Shown one piece after another: positions 1-8,093 of a stretch of DNA of 64,000 nt. A program made the translations under genes and the position numbers. The notes beneath the pieces are model-generated. The model was given only the letters and a program-made list of their open reading frames with translations. It did not search any database and was not told where the DNA came from. Source of the stretch: Echinicola sp. 20G (lineage in GTDB: Bacteria; Bacteroidota; Bacteroidia; Cytophagales; Cyclobacteriaceae); the NCBI RefSeq assembly GCF_015533855.1, contig NZ_AP024154.1:2300501-2364500 (forward strand). Reading direction: 5' to 3'. Position 1 is the stretch's first letter. Each line of letters begins with the position of its first letter.

Positions 1-1019
1 TTGGCCAGTGCATTCTCCTCTTCTTGCTGTGTTTCCAATGCAAAACCAATATGGATTTGATTCGAAGCTTTTTGTTCTCCTAAGCTAGCGGCAATATCCA
101 CATTCTTCTTTAAAGTGATGGTCATTCTTTCGTCTGACTTTTTAATTTTTTCACTAGCAGGTTCCATGGGCGCATAGTCTGCTACCGCTGCGGCAAAGAT
201 ACAGATATCGTTTACTTCATGATGTGACAGTGCCTCACCGAACATCTCCTGGGCACTTGTGACAGGTATGGTGTGGATATTGGGGTGGTTCACTTTAGCC
301 TGACTAGGTCCAAGGATCAAGGTTATGGAAGCGCCCCTTTTGGCAAGGGTTTCTGCCAAGGCAATGCCCATTTTTCCACTGGAGTGATTTCCAATGAATC
401 TAACAGGGTCTATGGCCTCTTGCGTTGGTCCTGCAGTAATCAAAACTTTTTTACCGGTAAAATCATTTTGATTAGTACCGAAATGCTTTCTGACGTAATC
501 GAGGATGTTTTCTGGTTCCATCATTCTGCCTTGTCCGCTTAAGCCACTAGCCAGTTCACCACTTTCCGCTTCTAATAGGACATTGCCATATTCTTGAACT
601 TTAGTGAAGTTGCTCTTAACGGAAGGGTGTTGGTACATGTCCAAGTCCATAGCTGGAGCTAACATGACAGGGCAGCGGGCAGAGAGATATGTGGCGGTGA
701 GCAAATTATCTGAGTTGCCATTGGCAAGTTTTGATAAGGTGCTGGCACTTAGGGGAGCAATTATAAAAAGATCAGCCCACAGTCCTAGTTCTACATGGTT
801 GTTCCATTCACCGGTTTCATTTTTGTGAAACTGATGATAGACTGGCCTCTTGGAAAGTGTCGAAAGTGTAAGGGGGGTGATAAAATCAAGAGCTGAAGTG
901 CTCATGATAATTTGCACTTCAGCTCCTTCTTTGACCATTAACCTGGTCAGGTGAGCTGCTTTATAGGCGGCAATGCTACCTGTTACGCCAAGTAATATTC
1001 TTTTGCCCTTCAGCTCCAT
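1..1019 (-). CDS. coaBC: Bifunctional phosphopantothenoylcysteine decarboxylase/phosphopantothenate-cysteine ligase (CoaBC), 3' end missing
   Basis: CoaBC makes 4'-phosphopantetheine for coenzyme A: the N-terminal flavin domain decarboxylates phosphopantothenoylcysteine and the C-terminal domain ligates cysteine to phosphopantothenate. Translating the reverse strand from ATG at 1019 gives MELKGKRILLGVTGSIAAYK, the typical CoaC flavoprotein start, then a SAST-type loop (IAPLSASTLSKLANG), APAMD, and a SGxxGxGRM-like stretch. The ligase domain follows with ITAGPTQEAIDPVR, the NHSSGKMG loop and AAAVADYAP. About 339 codons are present without a stop, so the end lies outside the window; full proteins are about 400 residues. 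The start is 9 bp downstream of the omega-like gene's stop, so it should be transcribed with it and bamD. Confidence 0.97.
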   Translation of the reverse strand, partial: MELKGKRILLGVTGSIAAYKAAHLTRLMVKEGAEVQIIMSTSALDFITPLTLSTLSKRPVYHQFHKNETGEWNNHVELGLWADLFIIAPLSASTLSKLANGNSDNLLTATYLSARCPVMLAPAMDLDMYQHPSVKSNFTKVQEYGNVLLEAESGELASGLSGQGRMMEPENILDYVRKHFGTNQNDFTGKKVLITAGPTQEAIDPVRFIGNHSSGKMGIALAETLAKRGASITLILGPSQAKVNHPNIHTIPVTSAQEMFGEALSHHEVNDICIFAAAVADYAPMEPASEKIKKSDERMTITLKKNVDIAASLGEQKASNQIHIGFALETQQEEENALA

Positions 1020-1028
1020 AATATGATT

Positions 1029-1349
1029 TTAAAGTTCTTCCTCGCTGTTTTCTTCTGGGCGACGGAAGTGAACTTTTCCTTCAATGAATTCTTCCATGGC
1101 CAAAGTAGATGGCTTAGGCATTCTTTCATAGAATTTAGAAATTTCGATCTGCTCTTTGTTCTCAAATACTTCTTCTAAATTGTCCACTGTAGAAGCAAAT
1201 TCAGAAAGTTTGTTGTTTAATTCTTCTTTAGTATCCAAAGAGATTTGCTTGGCTCTTTGAGAAACTATGTGAAGCGACTCATACAAGTTACCTGAGATTT
1301 CAGCGACCTTGTCTAGGTCTCTTGTGATGATTGAAGGATTAACTGCCAT
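1029..1349 (-). CDS. rpoZ: DNA-directed RNA polymerase omega-like subunit (Bacteroidota type)
   Basis: This 106-residue soluble protein begins MAVNPSIITRDLDKVAEISG and contains an acidic, helical body with an ...SLHIVSQRAKQIS... stretch resembling the conserved RAKQI-type helix of omega/Rpb6. It ends in an acidic tail (EENSEEEL). Omega helps assemble and stabilise RNA polymerase by binding beta-prime. The assignment rests on that motif, the size and the bamD-omega-coaBC gene order that I know from Bacteroidota; omega proteins in this phylum are divergent, so sequence alone would be weak. It lies 31 bp after bamD and 9 bp before coaBC in one operon. Confidence 0.82.
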   Translation of the reverse strand: MAVNPSIITRDLDKVAEISGNLYESLHIVSQRAKQISLDTKEELNNKLSEFASTVDNLEEVFENKEQIEISKFYERMPKPSTLAMEEFIEGKVHFRRPEENSEEEL

Positions 1350-1380
1350 ATTGATATTGATTTATTTGCTTTGGAATTGA

Positions 1381-2325
1381 TTAATTAGTGCCTTCCGGAG
1401 TTGCAGTTGGTGTTACTGATTGCTCAGTTTCTTTCTCTTCTGCTTCTCTTTTGGCTTTTGAAGCCTGCTCTAACTTCCTGATTTCATCGTACTGTTTTTT
1501 CAGACTTTGGTGCTCAGAAAGCTCCGATTTAGTTTTTTCAACAAGCGTATTGACTTCATTATTATAAAGACTCTTAGGGAATTTTCTTTTGAAGTTGTCA
1601 CCGAATTCAAGTGCCTCGTTCAGACGTTCTTCTTTCTTGGTGAAAATACTTCTCTCTGCATAGGCACTGCTTACTTCGACAAGTTTGTAAGCCAATTCTT
1701 CATTGTGCTCACTATTAGGATAGGTTTTGGCAAAGTTTTGGAAGTTGACAATGCATGCCAAATAGAATTGACCAGGGAACAGTCCCTCTGTCAATCGGTA
1801 ATACATTTGGGCTTCCTCGTAGGCTTTTTTCTCAAATCTTTCCTGTAGGTCATTGATCATGGTCATAGCCCTTTCATAGGAATCGGACTGCGGGAATCGA
1901 TTGATAAATTGCTGAATGGCCGCTACTGCTTCTCTACTGCTTTTTTGGTCCAAATTATAGTCTGGAGCGTCCATGTAAAGGGAATAAGCATGCATAAATA
2001 GGGCTTCCTCTGCCATTGGGCTACGGCTATAGCTTTCAAAGAAAGTGTTGAAATAGCTCGCTGCTTCAATGTATCTTTTTAACCTAAAATGAGCATAGGC
2101 ATAATTGAATTGTGCCAATTCTGACTTCTCACTTCCTCTAATAACCGGCAAAACTTTATCATAGAGAATAATAGCTTTGTTGTATTCTCCTTTTTGATAA
2201 TATTCGTTCGCGGCTGTATATAGTTCATCCCAATTGGTGCTTTTTTCAAGTTTATAGAACCTGCCACAGGCACCAAGTGTGATAACCATCACTAGAAGTA
2301 ATGTATGCTTAATTGTATTCTTCAT
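1381..2325 (-). CDS. bamD: Outer membrane protein assembly factor BamD (lipoprotein)
   Basis: BamD is the essential TPR lipoprotein of the beta-barrel assembly machine at the inner face of the outer membrane. The product has a lipoprotein signal peptide ending VITLGAC, then TPR-type helices beginning WDELYTAANEYYQKGEYNKA and including LAQFNYAYAHFRLKRYIEAA, and a charged, Lys/Glu-rich C terminus. An in-frame ATG lies 9 bp upstream at 2334, but a good promoter (2339-2369) would start transcription at about 2332-2334, so I prefer the ATG at 2325 (MKNTIKH...). The C-terminal tail after the TPRs is low-complexity (KAKREAEEKE, TPTATPEGTN), usual for the Bacteroidota proteins. First gene of the bamD-omega-coaBC operon. 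Confidence 0.92.
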   Translation of the reverse strand: MKNTIKHTLLLVMVITLGACGRFYKLEKSTNWDELYTAANEYYQKGEYNKAIILYDKVLPVIRGSEKSELAQFNYAYAHFRLKRYIEAASYFNTFFESYSRSPMAEEALFMHAYSLYMDAPDYNLDQKSSREAVAAIQQFINRFPQSDSYERAMTMINDLQERFEKKAYEEAQMYYRLTEGLFPGQFYLACIVNFQNFAKTYPNSEHNEELAYKLVEVSSAYAERSIFTKKEERLNEALEFGDNFKRKFPKSLYNNEVNTLVEKTKSELSEHQSLKKQYDEIRKLEQASKAKREAEEKETEQSVTPTATPEGTN

Positions 2326-2338
2326 CATTTTCAATCTG

Positions 2339-2369
2339 CAAATATAAGGGAATTTGATTCTGTATCAAA
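2339..2369 (-). promoter_or_regulatory. Promoter of the bamD-omega-coaBC operon
   Basis: Read on the minus strand, TTTG (2369-2366) is followed by exactly 19 nt and then TATATTTG (2346-2339), continuing CA. This matches the Bacteroidota sigma-A consensus TTTG-N19-TAnnTTTG. Initiation would fall about 5-7 nt further on, at roughly 2332-2334, which is right at the first candidate ATG of bamD and so favours the slightly later ATG at 2325. Confidence 0.75.
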
Positions 2370-2395
2370 GTTACTTTATGGGTATGTGAGGGAGC

Positions 2396-3112
2396 TTATT
2401 TTTTGACAACGAGCTTTTTGGTAACAATATTTTTACCATCAACTATTAAAGTGTAAAAATAAACCCCAGGATTAAAGTCACTCACATTGATAAGGAGTGT
2501 TTTCTGCTGTGGGGAAAGGGTAAGCTCTTCAATAGGGTTTCCAATAAAACTATTGATGAGCAATTTAATCTGTGCATCAGGATTTTTAATTTGATAATCT
2601 ATTTGAGCAATTTTATTACTTGGGTTGGGATACACACTGCCAAATGAAATGTCTTTATGATTGACTTCTTCCTCATCCTGCGGTGCGAATATTTCGTAAA
2701 CCCCTTCAATGATAAATACATCTCTTAAGTTGTCTACATTAGAGAAGTGTAAATCAAAGGTGCCTTTGGTTTCAGTTATGCCTGAGTGAAATTCAATGTA
2801 CAAATCAGTATATACTTCTCCTGGTTCCAGATGGATTTTGATTTTGGCCAGATCTTTTCTTGGATCAAAACATACATCACCTAAGCAGATCTTGATGTCT
2901 TGTGAAGATCCAATTTGTCCACGCATAAATTTCAAGACGTAGTCATTGGCTTTGTCGGAATCATTATGGAGAATGACGGATTTTCTTTGGGTATTGTTGA
3001 TTTTTCCAGTGAATTGGGTCTTATCGCTCAGTACGCGCACCTGTCTTGCCTCAGCTGTAGACAGCTGAAATAAGATAAAAATAATGGTGAAAAGCGATAA
3101 AAAATTTTTCAT
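2396..3112 (-). CDS. Exported protein with C-terminal type IX secretion (Por) sorting domain
   Basis: The 238-residue product starts with a Sec signal peptide (MKNFLSLFTIIFILFQLSTAEA). The last 80 or so residues form a type A T9SS sorting domain: the GSVYPNPSNKIAQIDY start, then NPIEELTL, FNPGVYFYTLIVDGK and the terminal KKLVVKK. Such domains direct transport across the outer membrane by the type IX machinery. The middle part (residues about 25-150) looks like a beta-rich, Ig-like domain containing a CLGDVCFDP pair of cysteines that could form a disulfide; I do not recognise it. It is minus strand, 62 bp upstream of bamD and separated from it by the bamD promoter, so probably its own unit. 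Function unknown. Confidence 0.85.
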   Translation of the reverse strand: MKNFLSLFTIIFILFQLSTAEARQVRVLSDKTQFTGKINNTQRKSVILHNDSDKANDYVLKFMRGQIGSSQDIKICLGDVCFDPRKDLAKIKIHLEPGEVYTDLYIEFHSGITETKGTFDLHFSNVDNLRDVFIIEGVYEIFAPQDEEEVNHKDISFGSVYPNPSNKIAQIDYQIKNPDAQIKLLINSFIGNPIEELTLSPQQKTLLINVSDFNPGVYFYTLIVDGKNIVTKKLVVKK

Positions 3113-3282
3113 GTAAATGTTATGCCAATATGATGTTTGTTTAAATGTGGGTATTTCTAAATCTTATACGTATAAAAATACCGATAAGATTCGTTCTTTT
3201 AAAGGAATGGCGGTTAAAAAATGTTAAGCCCTGTGAAATTTTTTTTAAACGGTTTCGTTTTGCCCTAATGGCATGGTCAAGT

Positions 3283-4938
3283 TTAGGGTTTTTCTTGTTT
3301 ATTAGACTCTTTTTCAAGCCATTCGTTTATGATGATTTGTATTTCATCTTCGTCCGGAAAGGGGATTCTGATGTTTGGCTCATTAAAAAGATTCTTCCGA
3401 TTTTCGTCTTTGCTTTTTGGCGTACGCCAGGCATTAATCATTTCCATGGATGGCTTTTCTTCGATTCTCCAAACGAAACCTTCCAGCTTGGTGTTTTCTT
3501 CTTTGAGCATGTGAGGAGGGATAAAAGAAGCCTCGGGGTTGATGGTGTGGTTGATGCTCGAAACATTTCCTTTTTCAAAGTGCATAATGATTTTTCCGCA
3601 AAGCAAGGTGTTTACTCCTTGTAATGTGGTGTCATTTTCGAGAGCGAAATACAGAGATTCTCCATTCCCCTCAACATCGAGTTTTGTCATTTCTCCTTCT
3701 GCAAAAAAACCGGTCATTTCACGGCCTTTGATTTGGTTGAAATTGGCAATTGTGTCAGAGGTGATGGCGAAAGCATTGTCTTTCAAGAAGGCACGGTCAA
3801 TGTCTTCATTGGCAATGAGAAAGTGGATGCTATCAGCGGATATTTGGCTTTTATTGTTCCATAGAAGTGGATCTCCGTAAAGATAAATTGTGGAATCGGA
3901 ATAAATATATACGGTAGAATCCGCTCTGCCTGAAAGCTCTCCTTTGATAAGTCGGGTATTGGGAAATGCGAGCATTCTTCTTTCCTCAACTAGCTCGCTG
4001 TCTTTGCTGATGAGCGTGTCCGCGGTCATAAACAGGGTGTCCGATTCAAAATATTTTTGAACCAAGGCATTACCATATACCTCAGAGTATTTTTCTTCTT
4101 CCCAATATTTGCCGAAATCTCCAAAAACCTCAATGTTTCGTTCTTTATTGAAAATACTTACATCTTCATTGGCTTCATAGTATTTCTTGTTTTCATCATA
4201 AAAGAGTTCTTTACCAATGACGCGACTGGTTTCATTTTCCACATCTCCTTCATAGAAGCGGAAAAGCTTGTTTTGGGTGTCGTAGAAGCTGCCTTTTTGG
4301 GCGTTGAGCTCATCTCCCTGGGTGGAGAGTATATTGGTTAGACCTTCTGTTTCTGCAGTTTTTGGTTCGGTATAGTAGAATAATGTATTTGACTTTAAGG
4401 TGTATTCGGGGTTGACCAAAATGACATTGTCTCTAAAAGTAATCTTTTCAATTTGGGTTTCGTACCTACCTGTTTGACTTGTCAAAACGTTAGTTGAATC
4501 GACCACTTTTCCTGAGTTGAAATAGTCAGCTATTCCTGTTCTTCTATTGTAGTCCAGAAAGTCAGTATAGAGCGTGGTGGAGCTTTTCTTAAAAACTACA
4601 TTATCCCTAATTTTGGCAAGTTGAGTATTGCCATCGTAGTCGGCATATCTGCTGGTGCTGGTCACAGTATCTTTTGGATTATCGATTTTTACATGACCAA
4701 AAAGTTTTGCTTTGTTTTCCTTTTCATAAAAATAAGCAGAGTCGCAGTGGATGATGGTGCCTTGGTGATTCATAATCACATTATCAATAAGCCTTTGAAT
4801 GGCCCCTGCTGCCTGCAACCGGTCTGCTTGGACAATTTGAATTGTTCTGGTGGTTCCTTGGTTTTGGGCTTGAGCAACTTTTAGGCTCAAAGTCAAAAAA
4901 AGGAATATATATAGGTATGTGAAATTCTTTTTTAGCAT
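3283..4938 (-). CDS. OstA/LptA-like exported protein (LPS transport family)
   Basis: The product from ATG 4938 is 551 residues, with a signal peptide MLKKNFTYLYIFLFLTLSLK ending VAQA. It then shows repeated short beta-strands of OstA/LptA type (VIMNHQGTIIHCDSAYFY, ENKAKLFGHVKIDNP, LAKIRDNVVFKKS, SKVIGKELFYDENKK-like elements). LptA/LptD N-terminal domains carry lipopolysaccharide across the periplasm; in Bacteroidota these longer OstA-like proteins are presumed to do the same. An in-frame ATG lies at 4959, but a TAATTTTG box at 4964-4957 would lie inside that extension, and only the shorter form starts directly with the signal peptide. The C terminus (EKESNKQEKP) is soluble and charged. Divergent from tilS. 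Confidence 0.8.
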   Translation of the reverse strand: MLKKNFTYLYIFLFLTLSLKVAQAQNQGTTRTIQIVQADRLQAAGAIQRLIDNVIMNHQGTIIHCDSAYFYEKENKAKLFGHVKIDNPKDTVTSTSRYADYDGNTQLAKIRDNVVFKKSSTTLYTDFLDYNRRTGIADYFNSGKVVDSTNVLTSQTGRYETQIEKITFRDNVILVNPEYTLKSNTLFYYTEPKTAETEGLTNILSTQGDELNAQKGSFYDTQNKLFRFYEGDVENETSRVIGKELFYDENKKYYEANEDVSIFNKERNIEVFGDFGKYWEEEKYSEVYGNALVQKYFESDTLFMTADTLISKDSELVEERRMLAFPNTRLIKGELSGRADSTVYIYSDSTIYLYGDPLLWNNKSQISADSIHFLIANEDIDRAFLKDNAFAITSDTIANFNQIKGREMTGFFAEGEMTKLDVEGNGESLYFALENDTTLQGVNTLLCGKIIMHFEKGNVSSINHTINPEASFIPPHMLKEENTKLEGFVWRIEEKPSMEMINAWRTPKSKDENRKNLFNEPNIRIPFPDEDEIQIIINEWLEKESNKQEKP

Positions 4939-4956
4939 TCTAATTTTAATCAACGA

Positions 4957-4964
4957 CAAAATTA
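4957..4964 (-). promoter_or_regulatory. Candidate -7 box for the OstA-like gene
   Basis: On the minus strand TAATTTTG matches TAnnTTTG and sits 18 nt before the preferred ATG at 4938. I see no good TTTG at the expected distance upstream, so this is half a promoter. Confidence 0.4.
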
Positions 4965-4975
4965 ATCAAAAATGG

Positions 4976-4983
4976 TATTTTTG
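4976..4983 (+). promoter_or_regulatory. Candidate -7 box for tilS
   Basis: TATTTTTG matches TAnnTTTG but ends only 4 nt before the tilS ATG at 4988. If used, the tilS transcript would be almost leaderless. No clear -33 TTTG is present. It could be chance in this AT-rich gap. Confidence 0.3.
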
Positions 4984-4987
4984 GTTT

Positions 4988-6310
4988 ATGCTTGAACAGT
5001 TTATCAGTCATATACGGACAAAAAAGCTTTTGGATACCGATAAGCAATATCTTTTGGCCATCAGTGGGGGGATAGATAGTGTGGGGCTGGCCAGGTTATT
5101 AAAGAAATCGGCTATACCTTTTCGAATGGCTCATTGCAACTTTGGATTGAGAGGGGAAGAAAGCGACGGTGATGAGTTGTTTGTCAGAGAGCTGGCTCAA
5201 GAGTTAGGGGTGGAGATTTCAGTCAAAAGATTTGAAACTAAAGTATATGCTTCTGAAAAGGGTGTTTCTACTCAGATGGCAGCCAGAGACTTAAGGTATA
5301 CTTGGTTTGAGCAACTTCTTGAAGAGTTTGACTTGGATGGTGTAGTGGTGGCCCATCATGCTGATGATCAGCTAGAGACAGTGCTGCTCAATTTGTTTCG
5401 AGGAACCGGTATCGAAGGTATTTACGGCATGTCTGAAATACGGGATTATATCATTCGTCCGCTTTTGCCTTTCAGTAGGGATGATATTGAAAATTTTGCG
5501 GTGAAAGAACGGTTTGACTGGAGAGAAGACAGTTCTAATAGCGAAAGTAATTACAAAAGAAATTTTCTGCGTAACGAGGTTTTGCCATTGATCAAGCGCC
5601 ATGATGAGGCTTTTGAAGGAAATCTTCGACAAAGTTTTGATCGCTTAAAGGATACAGGCAAAGCATTTTTTCATTTGTTTGATGCGTGGAAAAAAGATCA
5701 TGTCAAAACAGATGGAGAAATACAGTTTCTGGAAAAGGATGGACTCAAGCAGGTTCCCGGAAGAAAATCACTGCTTTACTATTGGTTGAGGGATTATGGG
5801 TTCAATAATGCTCAAGTATACGATATATTGGATGTCTTATGGTGTGGAGAAGTAGGGCAGCGTTTTGAGTCCGAGCTATTTATGGTTAATGTGGACCGGG
5901 AGTATTTGATTTTGGGCAAAAAAGTAAAAGATTTTGAAGAGGTACTTCTGGAAAAGACAGACTTGGAATTGTCATTTACTGAAAAGGTCTATGATATTTT
6001 GGTCTTACCTGCTGACAGTTCATTGGATATACGGTCAGAAAATGCCATGTTGGATAGGGATAGTATAAAATTTCCCTTGCTTTTGAGAAGGTGGAAAGAA
6101 GGTGATCGGTTCAGGCCTTTGGGGATGCGAAAGTTTAAAAAAATCAGTGATTTTTTGATAGATTTGAAAGTGCCAGTGATCATCAAAAAAGATGTCAAGG
6201 TGCTCTGCGATGCCGATGGTGAGGTGGTTTGGGTTTTGGGCTACCGGGTAGATGATCGGTTTAAGATTACCCCAGTCACCAAGGAGGTGATGTATTTTAA
6301 ATTAAAATAG
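4988..6310 (+). CDS. tilS: tRNA(Ile)-lysidine synthase TilS
   Basis: TilS modifies C34 of tRNA-Ile(CAU) to lysidine using ATP and lysine, switching decoding from AUG to AUA. From ATG 4988 the product is 440 residues. Its PP-loop motif SGGIDS lies at residues 26-31, followed by FRMAHCNFGLRGEESDGDE, AAR-type helix (QMAARDLRYTWF) and VVAHHADDQLETVLLNLFRGTG, all family hallmarks. The C-terminal TilS domain includes LLLRRWKEGDRFRPLGMRKF. A longer in-frame start at 4919 would overlap the divergent gene and add a hydrophobic stretch unlike TilS, so I reject it. A cyclic-nucleotide-binding-domain gene follows after 6 bp. Confidence 0.95.
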   Translation: MLEQFISHIRTKKLLDTDKQYLLAISGGIDSVGLARLLKKSAIPFRMAHCNFGLRGEESDGDELFVRELAQELGVEISVKRFETKVYASEKGVSTQMAARDLRYTWFEQLLEEFDLDGVVVAHHADDQLETVLLNLFRGTGIEGIYGMSEIRDYIIRPLLPFSRDDIENFAVKERFDWREDSSNSESNYKRNFLRNEVLPLIKRHDEAFEGNLRQSFDRLKDTGKAFFHLFDAWKKDHVKTDGEIQFLEKDGLKQVPGRKSLLYYWLRDYGFNNAQVYDILDVLWCGEVGQRFESELFMVNVDREYLILGKKVKDFEEVLLEKTDLELSFTEKVYDILVLPADSSLDIRSENAMLDRDSIKFPLLLRRWKEGDRFRPLGMRKFKKISDFLIDLKVPVIIKKDVKVLCDADGEVVWVLGYRVDDRFKITPVTKEVMYFKLK

Positions 6311-6316
6311 AGGAAT

Positions 6317-6832
6317 ATGCTTAACCCTTTTAAAAGAACATATACCGAGGGAGAATTAAAGATTTTTGAATTTTTAGCCAATACCCAGTTTTTTAATGCA
6401 CTCAGACATTCGGAGATGTATCGGTTTATGCCGGCTATCCACCACAGGAAATACCAAAAGGACGAGGTGGTGTTTTTTAGGAATGATCCGAGTCAAGCAC
6501 TTTATATTGTAAAGAGTGGCATGGTAACATTGAATGTGGATATTAAGGATAATTTTGAAACCATTTTGAGGGTTAGGCCAGGTACCGCATTTGGGGAAAA
6601 TGCATTACTGGATAATGCCAAAAGGATTTATACAGCCATGGTGGAGTCAGAGGAGGCAGAACTGATGGTGATTCCAAATTATGCGATGAAAGAAGTTTTT
6701 GATAGCAGCCCTAAGATCAAAGCCAAGATGCTTACTTCACTAGCGGCCTTTTACAATACCAACAACCATAGACTGTTTTCTTCCTATAGAAGCTCTTTTG
6801 GTTTCTTTAATTTAGGCCAAATGTTTGAGTGA
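6317..6832 (+). CDS. Cyclic nucleotide-binding domain protein without a DNA-binding domain
   Basis: The 171-residue product is one Crp-type cyclic-nucleotide-binding domain: EVVFFRNDPSQALYIVKSGM forms the beta-roll start and RPGTAFGENALLDNAKRIYT is the phosphate-binding cassette, with the Glu and Arg of the GE-(x)n-R pattern kept. After the domain there is only a short helical, Ser/Phe-rich tail (FFNLGQMFE) and no helix-turn-helix, so it is probably not a transcription factor of the usual Crp/Fnr kind. Begins 6 bp after tilS and should be cotranscribed. The ligand and partner cannot be told from sequence. Confidence 0.8.
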   Translation: MLNPFKRTYTEGELKIFEFLANTQFFNALRHSEMYRFMPAIHHRKYQKDEVVFFRNDPSQALYIVKSGMVTLNVDIKDNFETILRVRPGTAFGENALLDNAKRIYTAMVESEEAELMVIPNYAMKEVFDSSPKIKAKMLTSLAAFYNTNNHRLFSSYRSSFGFFNLGQMFE

Positions 6833-6833
6833 G

Positions 6834-6855
6834 TTTGGTTTGGCCAAAAACCAAA
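6834..6855 (+). terminator. Inverted repeat after the tilS unit, possible weak terminator
   Basis: TTTGGTTT, a 6 nt loop (GGCCAA) and AAACCAAA form a perfect 8 bp stem starting 1 nt after the stop codon at 6832. No T-tract follows, so termination would be weak or factor-aided. Confidence 0.35.
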
Positions 6856-7016
6856 AAGAGCCTTGATTTTTCAGAAGTGTCTGATTTACGATTTTGAAGC
6901 TGAAAAGGCAGCGAAATACCTCAACTAATCAAGGGATTGCTTTATAAAATAGGCTTTCTTTAATATCTTAGCGGAGCTTTTCAAAAGTTCAATAAAATTA
7001 TAAAAAATCATAAATC

Positions 7017-7955
7017 ATGACTAAAGTAACCGTAGTTGGTGCCGGTAATGTTGGGGCAACTTGCGCTGATGTTTTGGCATACAGAGAAATCGCCGAAGAG
7101 ATCGTATTGGTAGATATCAAAGAAGGTGTAGCAGAAGGCAAAGCCCTTGATATTTGGCAAAAAGCTCCTATCAATGCTTATGACAGCAGAACAGTAGGAA
7201 GCACTAACGACTATACTAAAACCGCTAATTCTGATGTAGTGGTAATCACTTCAGGTCTTCCTCGTAAGCCAGGCATGACCCGTGACGATTTGATCGAAAC
7301 CAATGCTGGTATTGTGAAGTCTGTGACTGAAAATGTTATCAAACATTCTCCAGACGCAATTATCATCATCGTTTCTAACCCTCTTGATGTGATGACTTTC
7401 CAAGCGCACATCACTTCTAAGTTACCACGCACCAAGGTAATCGGTATGGCCGGTATATTGGATACTGCAAGGTATAGAGCATTTATTGCAGAAGAGTTGA
7501 ACATTTCTCCTAAAGAAATCCAGGCGATTTTGATGGGAGGACACGGTGATACCATGGTGCCGCTTCCTAGATATACTACTGTGGCAGGTATCCCAGTGAC
7601 TGAATTGATCGAGAAAGACAAGTTGGATGCGATCATCGAAAGAACCAAATTCGGTGGTGGAGAATTGGTGAAATTGATGGGGACTTCAGCATGGTATGCT
7701 CCAGGATCTGCAGCAGCTCAAATGGTGGAAGCCATCGTTAAAAACCAAAAAAGAGTATTCCCAGTTTGTATCAAATTGGAAGGTGAATACGGAATTGATG
7801 ACTGCTATTTAGGTGTACCGGTTATTTTGGGTAAAAACGGTATCGAGAAAGTGATCGAACTTGATCTAAATGAAGAAGAAAAAGCATTGTTGGAAACTTC
7901 CAGATCTCACGTAAAAGAGGTGATGTCTGTATTGGAGAACCTTGCTACAAAGTAA
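7017..7955 (+). CDS. mdh: Malate dehydrogenase (NAD-dependent, LDH-like type)
   Basis: Mdh interconverts malate and oxaloacetate in the TCA cycle. The 312-residue product has the Rossmann start VTVVGAGNVGATCADVLA, an Asp after beta-2 (IVLVDI) for NAD over NADP, the substrate loop SGLPRKPGMTRDDL with its two arginines, ILDTARYR with the Asp/Arg pair, and the catalytic His in MGGHGDTMVP. Length is normal for the LDH-like MDH group found in Bacteroidota. It stands alone, with about 184 bp of non-coding sequence before it and a strong terminator after it. Codon choice looks like that of the highly expressed genes here (rpsA, act). Confidence 0.97.
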   Translation: MTKVTVVGAGNVGATCADVLAYREIAEEIVLVDIKEGVAEGKALDIWQKAPINAYDSRTVGSTNDYTKTANSDVVVITSGLPRKPGMTRDDLIETNAGIVKSVTENVIKHSPDAIIIIVSNPLDVMTFQAHITSKLPRTKVIGMAGILDTARYRAFIAEELNISPKEIQAILMGGHGDTMVPLPRYTTVAGIPVTELIEKDKLDAIIERTKFGGGELVKLMGTSAWYAPGSAAAQMVEAIVKNQKRVFPVCIKLEGEYGIDDCYLGVPVILGKNGIEKVIELDLNEEEKALLETSRSHVKEVMSVLENLATK

Positions 7956-7980
7956 TTTCTTTTTGATCTCAGAAAATACT

Positions 7981-8008
7981 AATCCCGGCCTCAGGTCGGG
8001 ATTTTTGT
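7981..8008 (+). terminator. Rho-independent terminator of mdh
   Basis: AATCCCGGCC, loop TCA, GGTCGGGATT: a 10 bp stem with one G-T pair, followed by TTTTTGTTTTT. It lies 25 nt after the mdh stop codon. Confidence 0.9.
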
Positions 8009-8093
8009 TTTTGGCTGGATTATAATTTGAAAGTACAAAAGCTTGTTTTTATTTTACGTTTATATGTAAATCAAAATATTTGCCTACTAGAGT

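Noticed and set aside
23..860. Plus-strand open frames at 273-542 and 604-828
   Set aside because: They lie on the opposite strand of coaBC, have no domain sequence and are shadows of it.
6834..6855. IR after the tilS unit as a strong terminator
   Set aside because: No T-tract follows, so it is listed only as a weak candidate.
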